A DNA stretch of 64,000 bases, taken from contig NZ_JAPDOE010000001.1 of NCBI RefSeq assembly GCF_026013365.1, positions 1,860,001 through 1,924,000 on the forward strand, in the 5' to 3' direction. The stretch's first letter is position 1. Every line of letters begins with the position of its first letter. This stretch comes from Paenibacillus sp. LS1. Its GTDB lineage: Bacteria > Bacillota > Bacilli > Paenibacillales > Paenibacillaceae. Both the position numbers and the translations under genes were made by a program. Of this stretch, positions 57,446 through 64,000 are shown piece after piece. The notes beneath the pieces were generated by a model that was given only the letters and a program-made list of their open reading frames with translations, had not been told where the DNA came from and did not search any database.

Positions 57446-57474
57446 AAAAAAGCCGTACAGTGTACGACTTTTCG
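57446..57474 (-). terminator. terminator of the expansin gene
   Basis: Minus strand AAAAGTCGTACA pairs with TGTACGGCTTTT, followed by T-run. Confidence 0.8.
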
Positions 57475-57525
57475 TTATAAACCGTCTATGACCATACTTC
57501 TTTGTATAACACCTTCATATATCTG

Positions 57526-58242
57526 TCAATCGGGAAATTGTACATTGCCCGGTACGATATATGCAACACCCGATCCATCATTAGGCAGAGCCGGGATCGT
57601 ATCGTTCAACACCTGACCACGAATATCGGTAATACGAACGTTCAGTTTTTCTTTGCCCAGTCCGGTTCCTAGGAAATGATTATAGTCTTGCTTTTCAAGA
57701 TTGAGCCACGTACCATCCTTCTGTTTCACTTCGAACTTTAGCACCGGATACTTATGATTGCGAACCTGAATAGCTGCCCACCATTGACTGCTGCCTTCCT
57801 TGATCCGATAGGAGACGTTACCTTGGATTGGCGCTTTGATCACTTTCCAGCTGATATTGATTTTGCCTGCCTTCGGGTCACCGATCAGGTTAAAGGCATT
57901 AGGCGAGAGATCCAGCGCTCCACTGGCGCCCTCTGGATAGAGGTCTGTTACATAGACGGTTGTTTTGCTTTTAGGGCCCTGCACTTCGAGATAGGCTCCC
58001 GCCAAAGCGGCTTTGACACCGTTATAATTGAGCTGGAATGGATTAAGTGCAGTAATCTTCATGTCTGCCGGGATGGGATCAAGCAACACCGCACCTCCGG
58101 AGTAGCCTGAGCCCGTATACGTCGCGTAACCCTGATATGTATCATTCCATGCAGCAGATGCAGGTAGAGCAAATAATACGAGACTGAGCAACAACCCTGT
58201 ACCGGCCCATTTTAACCGTTGAAATCTACTTTTCTTGTTCAT
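57526..58242 (-). CDS. yoaJ: secreted bacterial expansin (EXLX1/YoaJ type)
   Basis: 238 residues. Loosens plant cell walls without hydrolysis by binding cellulose and matrix polysaccharides. The signal peptide ends in ALPASA. Domain D1 (double-psi beta barrel): YQGYATYTGSGYSGGAVLLDP, and the essential Asp in VYVTDLYPEGASGALDLSPNAF. Domain D2 (CBM63): YRIKEGSSQWWAAIQVRNHKYPV with the aromatic Trp pair that contacts cellulose, and DYNHFLGTGLG. It ends TIPALPNDGSGVAYIVPGNVQFPD, matching the B. subtilis protein throughout. ATG 58242 after GAGGAGGAATAGTTG. Single-gene unit. Confidence 0.95.
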   Translation of the reverse strand: MNKKSRFQRLKWAGTGLLLSLVLFALPASAAWNDTYQGYATYTGSGYSGGAVLLDPIPADMKITALNPFQLNYNGVKAALAGAYLEVQGPKSKTTVYVTDLYPEGASGALDLSPNAFNLIGDPKAGKINISWKVIKAPIQGNVSYRIKEGSSQWWAAIQVRNHKYPVLKFEVKQKDGTWLNLEKQDYNHFLGTGLGKEKLNVRITDIRGQVLNDTIPALPNDGSGVAYIVPGNVQFPD

Positions 58243-58473
58243 CAACTATTCCTCCTCTACGTTCTCGTGTAAATGGTTAGTTCAACTACTAGATTTGAAT
58301 ATAGCATTATTTTACATAATAACTTTTTATTTTCAATCCATTTCTACCAAATCGCATCCAAACTCCTGTCTCAGGACTTGAACATTCACGACCACGCACA
58401 AGATATGGATACATACCATAAATTGGTGGAATGAACATAATAACAAGTCTGTATCGGATCGGTTCTTGTACAT
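58243..58473. other. upstream region of the expansin gene
   Basis: AT-rich; TATATT and TTGAAA elements occur on the minus strand but their spacing is not convincing. No ORF. Confidence 0.35.
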
Positions 58474-58525
58474 AAAAAAAACGCCACACCCAGGAGTGAT
58501 TTCTCTCTCCAAAAAGTGTGACGCT
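58474..58525 (-). terminator. terminator of the kht-type operon
   Basis: Minus strand GCGTCACAC pairs with GTGTGGCGT, then eight T. The loop is long. Confidence 0.7.
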
Positions 58526-58578
58526 TATGACGCATTACGGTCAGAATTCCCAGTCTGTCCAGTGCCAGCTGCACCGGC

Positions 58579-59784
58579 TCATCCTGTTTCCCTTCGTTTC
58601 ATCCGCTTCCTTAGTCGCTCATACGATGCGTAGATCCGCGGAGATTCTTTCGTCAGGATAGGCCCCAGCACAGCCAGAATTAATACATATAATACGGCAA
58701 ACGATTGGATGGACGCCATGAGTCCTCCGGCCTTGCCGATGTTCGCCATGATAATGGAGAATTCACCCCGGGAGACCAGAGTAAAGCCCACATTCAACGA
58801 GGCCTTTGGACTCATTCCAGCCAATCTGCCAGCGATCATGCCAGCACCATAGTTACTGGCGATCGTCAGAATAACGGCAATAATCGTCATGCCCACCGCT
58901 CCGCCAAGTGACGACGGTTCAATGGTCAGGCCAAAGCTGAAGAAGAAAATCGCACCAAAAAAATCTTTGAAAGGCATGATCTGATGCTCAATCCGACTGA
59001 CATGTCTTGATTCGCCCAGCACCAGTCCCATCATCAAAGCCCCGATTGCCTCGGCTACATGTAACGTCTCCGAGAAACCTGCCACCAGGAAGAGCAGTGT
59101 CATAACCGTTAACAAAAACAACTCTGACGACTTAATGTTCAATGCCTTATCAATATATTTGATGCACTTTCTGCCAATGATCAGGAACAGCACAATGAAC
59201 AGCAACGCAGACAGGGACACCAGCAGAACACTTAAGAATGAAGTTGCCCCGCTGAGCACAAGTCCGGTCAGAATCGAGATATGAATCGCGATGAACAAAT
59301 CATCAAACATGATCATACCCATGACAATCTCTGTCTCCGGGTTCGCCGTGCGTTTCAGATCAACGAGCACTTTCGCCACGATGGCTGTAGAAGAACTGGT
59401 CATGATACCACAGACAACGAGTGTCTCCTGGAGCGGCAGATTCATGAACCAGCCCAGTAGCAGACCCGAGACAAAATTAAGGCCTACATAGAACATGCCC
59501 CCGGTCAGAATGGCTTTGCCAGACTTTAATAGACGGGAGACCGAGAATTCCAGACCCAGATAAAATAACAAAAACAAAATGCCAAGCCTGCCCATAAATT
59601 CAATAAAGGTCGAACTTTCGATAAAACGTAAATCCACAATACCGATCTGTGGTGCATGTGGTCCTACAGCCATACCAATCAGTATATAGAAAGGAATGAC
59701 CGAAAAACGTAATCGTGAAGATATCAGCCCCGTAAGTGTAATCAGCGCAACGGCAATTCCCACTTCGAATATGAGCATATCCAT
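58579..59784 (-). CDS. khtU: K+(Na+)/H+ antiporter, KhtU-like
   Basis: 401 residues, CPA2 family, 12-13 membrane helices. GILFLLFYLGLEFSVSRLLKSG, the ion-binding region GMIMFDDLFIAIHI with an Asp pair in the helix, and LNVGFTLVSRGEFSIIMAN. It lacks the C-terminal RCK domain of KefB/C; that role is played by the separate KhtT-like protein encoded 3 bp upstream. Expected to expel K+ in exchange for protons under alkaline, methylglyoxal or K+ stress. Confidence 0.88.
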   Translation of the reverse strand: MDMLIFEVGIAVALITLTGLISSRLRFSVIPFYILIGMAVGPHAPQIGIVDLRFIESSTFIEFMGRLGILFLLFYLGLEFSVSRLLKSGKAILTGGMFYVGLNFVSGLLLGWFMNLPLQETLVVCGIMTSSSTAIVAKVLVDLKRTANPETEIVMGMIMFDDLFIAIHISILTGLVLSGATSFLSVLLVSLSALLFIVLFLIIGRKCIKYIDKALNIKSSELFLLTVMTLLFLVAGFSETLHVAEAIGALMMGLVLGESRHVSRIEHQIMPFKDFFGAIFFFSFGLTIEPSSLGGAVGMTIIAVILTIASNYGAGMIAGRLAGMSPKASLNVGFTLVSRGEFSIIMANIGKAGGLMASIQSFAVLYVLILAVLGPILTKESPRIYASYERLRKRMKRRETG

Positions 59785-59787
59785 AGG

Positions 59788-60294
59788 CTAAGTCCGTCCA
59801 TCAGTCAACAATTGTTTGAGCTGTTTGATCTGATTCCGTTCACCAGCAACCACAATGGTAGCTCCAGAGGTAAAAACGTAATCCGGACCGGGATTAAATT
59901 GCTTTTCCCTGTCCTTAGTCACAACAGCCAGAATAACGGCCCCCGTAGCCTGCCGAATATCCAGTTCCCCAATCGTCATGCCTATGCTTGCCGCGTGAGG
60001 CTCAATTCGAAGCCATTCAATCAACAGTCCTTCAAGCATCACTTCACGTTCATTCTGAAACTGAGGTTTGTAGGTCATACCGCCGACGATAGCGGCTACC
60101 GCACGGGCTTCATCATCGTCCAAGGTCACAAGAGATACCATATCACCTAGCTCTTCAGGTGTATCCCCTGACTCCATATGGAACAGGTCACGTCGCTCGT
60201 CGTTATGAATCACAATAACCAAGTGCTCACCACTACGGGTATGTAGCCAGTATTTACGTCCAATCCCGGGTAAGTCCGTCTCTTTAAAGTGCAT
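59788..60294 (-). CDS. khtT: KhtT-like regulatory subunit (RCK-C domain)
   Basis: 168 residues from ATG 60294, nine bases after GGGGG. It follows B. subtilis KhtT: N-terminal FKETDLPGIGRKYWLHTRSGEHLVIVIH, middle DDDEARAVAAIVGGMTYKPQ, then an RCK_C/TrkA-C domain (IGMTIGELDIRQATGAVILAVV, FNPGPDYVFTSGATIVVAGER). Peripheral cytosolic subunit that gates KhtU; family members respond to c-di-AMP and pH. Overlaps the upstream gene by 11 bp. Confidence 0.88.
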   Translation of the reverse strand: MHFKETDLPGIGRKYWLHTRSGEHLVIVIHNDERRDLFHMESGDTPEELGDMVSLVTLDDDEARAVAAIVGGMTYKPQFQNEREVMLEGLLIEWLRIEPHAASIGMTIGELDIRQATGAVILAVVTKDREKQFNPGPDYVFTSGATIVVAGERNQIKQLKQLLTDGRT

Positions 60295-60757
60295 GATCTG
60301 CACCCCCTAAAGCCAACCCGTTCAGGGTTTCGCTCTTCAGCTCAATTCCCGTGATGCGTATCCGCATCGAGCCTGATGGCGTATGAACAGACCGCACTTC
60401 CCCTTTACTGCCAAGCAGTAATTGACTCCCTACCGGGGAGAGGAAAGAAATACGCCCCTCATCCGGATTCGTATCATCTGGCATGACAATCATGAACGAA
60501 TCGGACGTATGAAAATCGATATATTCAAAATCAATATGACTGCCGATCAATACAGCCGAGTCCAAATCTTCATCAGGACCGAGGAGCAATTTTTCCACAT
60601 ACTCCGTATACGCCAGCAACTGTTTTTCCAACTGAATTCGCTCCGGATCACGCACGTCGAAATAGGCGTCGAGAAATGTTCTTTTCTCTTCACCCAATGT
60701 AAATAGCTGGCTCACCAGCTTCTCTCTGCAATTTTGGCGGGAAGTCCTATGGTTCAT
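60284..60757 (-). CDS. GreA/GreB C-terminal-domain protein in the kht operon
   Basis: 157 residues from ATG 60757 (GGGGGTG 11 bases upstream). Residues 65-150 match the Gre FKBP-like C-terminal domain: SAVLIGSHIDFEYID, ISFLSPVGSQLLLGSKGEV. The N-terminal 60 residues (FTLGEEKRTFLDAYFDVRDPERIQLEKQL) are too short and differently patterned for the usual coiled-coil that enters RNA polymerase, so it is more like Rnk or another Gre-domain protein than a cleavage factor. It overlaps both the khtT-like gene and a possible leader peptide. Confidence 0.8.
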   Translation of the reverse strand: MNHRTSRQNCREKLVSQLFTLGEEKRTFLDAYFDVRDPERIQLEKQLLAYTEYVEKLLLGPDEDLDSAVLIGSHIDFEYIDFHTSDSFMIVMPDDTNPDEGRISFLSPVGSQLLLGSKGEVRSVHTPSGSMRIRITGIELKSETLNGLALGGADHAL

Positions 60758-60821
60758 AATAGATTTCACCCCCTATACAAGCCTTGTTCTCCATGTTGAT
60801 TGGCATGTTTCTCTTCATCAT
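60747..60821 (-). CDS. possible 24-residue leader peptide overlapping the Gre-domain gene
   Basis: ATG 60821 has a near-ideal RBS (AAAGGAGG, eight bases upstream) and encodes MMKRNMPINMENKACIGG and EIYYEP, ending at TAG 60747, eleven bases inside the Gre-domain gene. The much better RBS than that of the downstream gene suggests that ribosomes load here and re-initiate, coupling translation. No family known. Confidence 0.45.
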   Translation of the reverse strand: MMKRNMPINMENKACIGGEIYYEP

Positions 60822-60834
60822 CTTGTTTTCCTCC

Positions 60835-62531
<1,697 letters not shown>

Positions 62532-62564
62532 TTTATCCCCACACCTAAAATGTACGAAATGATT

Positions 62565-62604
62565 AAGGGCAGTTCCCCGTTAATTCGGAGAACTGCCCTT
62601 TTGT
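62565..62604 (+). terminator. terminator of gdhA
   Basis: AAGGGCAGTTC pairs with GAACTGCCCTT, followed by TTTTG. Confidence 0.88.
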
Positions 62605-62646
62605 GAATTCACAGACATGTTATTGTCTGACATGTAGTACCTTTTT

Positions 62647-64000
62647 TTATTTTACAGTGATCAAAGCTTCACCATGCTCTACGCTGCCTTGTGACTTAAC
62701 CTGAATATCCGTAAAGGCGGGTGTGTTCGATACGATGACAGAAGTCGTTGTATCCAGCCCTGCGGCTGTAATACCATCCAGATCGAACTCCACCAGTTTG
62801 TCGCCCTTGCGAACGGTATCCCCATCAGAGACATAGGAAGTAAAGTGTTTTCCCTTGAGAGTCACGGTGTTGATACCCACATGAATCAATATTTCCACAC
62901 CATCCTCAGATAACAGCCCGATGGCATGTTTTGTCTTGAAGATCGTAACCACCACACCATCAAACGGGGCATACGCCACGCCTTTGGTCGGAATGATCGC
63001 TGCTCCCTGCCCCATAGCTCCACTAGCGAAGGCCTCATCTCCCACCTCTGTCAACGGAATCAGTTGACCTGTGAGCGGGCTGGACACCGTTTTCTCTCCT
63101 AGTGCTTGAGGGGTTGCCTGGACCGGAGTGACAGTGGACGAAACACCATCTGCCGATTCATTTTTGTAACCCAAGATGTACGTCAGAATAAAGCCTAATA
63201 CAAAAGCGATCAAGACCGACAGAATGAAACCAATGAATCCCGTATCTATCCCTTTTGGATTAATGAAGAGTGGAATACCAAATACGCCACCCCCCGCAAA
63301 TCCGTAAGCATTGGAACCCATAAAACCTGCTACTGCTCCGGCGATGCCGCTTGCAATGGATGCCATAATAAACGGCTTCTTGGCCGGCAAGGTTACACCA
63401 TAGATTGCAGGCTCGGTTACACCCATCAAACCGGCAATTGTGGCCGAAGTCGCAATTGGTTTCAGTCGTTTGTCTCTTGTTTTGATCGCGATGGCAAACG
63501 CCGCACCCGTCTGCGCGAACGTCGTACAGAAGAGCATACCGTTGATTGGGTCAAATCCATTGGTTACCACGTTGTTGATCAAGATCGGGATAAACGCCCA
63601 GTGCAAACCAAAGATAATGACGGTCTGCCAGATCCCTGCAAGAATGAAACCAGCGATGATCGGGCTAAGTCCATACACCCACATGGCACCTGTGGCCAGG
63701 TAATCACTGATGAACGTTGCGACTGGACCCACGGCCAGGAATACAATCGGGGTAATGATCGCCAACGTAACGAGAGGTACAAAGAACATTTTAACCGATG
63801 AAGGTGAAATTTTGGCGAGCCACTTCTCAAAGTTCGCGGCCAGATAGGATGCAATAATAATCGGAATAACCGATTGCGTATAATTGATGAGTACGACCGG
63901 AATGCCGAGAAACGACATGGCTGTGCCATCTGTAAAGGCAGCTGTCATGGTTGGATAGACGAGCGCCGCACCAATGGTTGCCGAGATGAACGGGTTTCCG
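62647..64000 (-). CDS. beta-glucoside-type PTS permease, C-terminal part (EIIC-EIIA)
   Basis: The gene runs off the right edge; about 450 residues are visible and the frame stays open to the last base. EIIC segment with GNPFISATIGAALVYPTM at the edge and MGVTEPAIYGV. A short linker (TPVQATPQALGEK) leads to an EIIA domain with the active histidine in ILIHVGINTVTLKG. EIIB would precede outside the window. Third PTS permease of this family here; whether it takes beta-glucosides, sucrose or trehalose cannot be decided from this part. Confidence 0.88.
   Translation of the reverse strand, partial: GNPFISATIGAALVYPTMTAAFTDGTAMSFLGIPVVLINYTQSVIPIIIASYLAANFEKWLAKISPSSVKMFFVPLVTLAIITPIVFLAVGPVATFISDYLATGAMWVYGLSPIIAGFILAGIWQTVIIFGLHWAFIPILINNVVTNGFDPINGMLFCTTFAQTGAAFAIAIKTRDKRLKPIATSATIAGLMGVTEPAIYGVTLPAKKPFIMASIASGIAGAVAGFMGSNAYGFAGGGVFGIPLFINPKGIDTGFIGFILSVLIAFVLGFILTYILGYKNESADGVSSTVTPVQATPQALGEKTVSSPLTGQLIPLTEVGDEAFASGAMGQGAAIIPTKGVAYAPFDGVVVTIFKTKHAIGLLSEDGVEILIHVGINTVTLKGKHFTSYVSDGDTVRKGDKLVEFDLDGITAAGLDTTTSVIVSNTPAFTDIQVKSQGSVEHGEALITVK

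Overview
The window looks like a chromosomal segment of a Paenibacillus, probably near the P. amylolyticus/P. pabuli group. This is inferred from mid-range GC, strong Bacillales ribosome-binding sites with frequent GTG/TTG starts, and many plant-polysaccharide and beta-glucoside genes. No rRNA, tRNA, CRISPR array, insertion sequence or phage module is visible. It is an accessory-rich metabolic region, cut at both ends: an N-terminal membrane-protein fragment at the left edge and a PTS permease at the right edge.

Layout. 1-4.7 kb: secreted PL1 pectate lyase, then an AraC regulator divergent from a GH42 beta-galactosidase. 4.8-9.3 kb: an ECF sigma/anti-sigma pair, then five small acidic cytosolic proteins including a SMI1/KNR4 (SUKH) protein, resembling an orphan immunity-protein cluster. 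9.4-13 kb: PilZ protein, NCS2 permease, ankyrin protein, LysR regulator. 13-19.4 kb: a LicT-type beta-glucoside regulon (two GH1 enzymes, licT, bglP) in which each of the four genes has its own RAT antiterminator target. 19.7-22 kb: SUFU-domain protein, a broken LuxR-type HTH gene, a lipoprotein.

22-29 kb: an unusual peptide/nickel-type ABC importer. It has a double ATPase in one chain, two permeases with long N-terminal extensions, and a lipoprotein binding protein whose lobes are in circularly permuted order. 29-31.6 kb: acetyltransferase, degenerate ROK regulator, a 38-residue membrane protein, a four-helix membrane protein. 31.8-40 kb: nikABCDE/cnt-like metal-chelate importer ending in an MFS exporter, with a Fur-like box at its promoter and a divergent AraC regulator fused to a siderophore-type binding domain. 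No opine-metallophore synthesis genes are next to it.

40-48 kb: a redox/electrophile cluster (SDRs, aldo-keto reductase, cyclophilin-like protein, carboxymuconolactone decarboxylase family protein) with two paralogous TetR regulators and a promoter block present three times, followed by a RibD-domain reductase and an MFS transporter. 48-52.2 kb: a second beta-glucoside operon (PTS, GH1, RpiR) with a cre site. 52.5 kb: a 66-residue protein behind a promoter with a LexA box in its spacer. 52.8-57.4 kb: cyclase, DJ-1/PfpI, quinone oxidoreductase, PhzF and alpha/beta hydrolase. 57.5-64 kb: bacterial expansin, a KhtT/KhtU K+/H+ antiporter operon with a Gre-domain gene and possible leader peptide, NADP-type glutamate dehydrogenase, and a truncated PTS permease.

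Overall theme: plant cell-wall attack (pectate lyase, expansin), import and hydrolysis of the released glucosides (three PTS permeases, three GH1, one GH42), metal acquisition, and stress handling.
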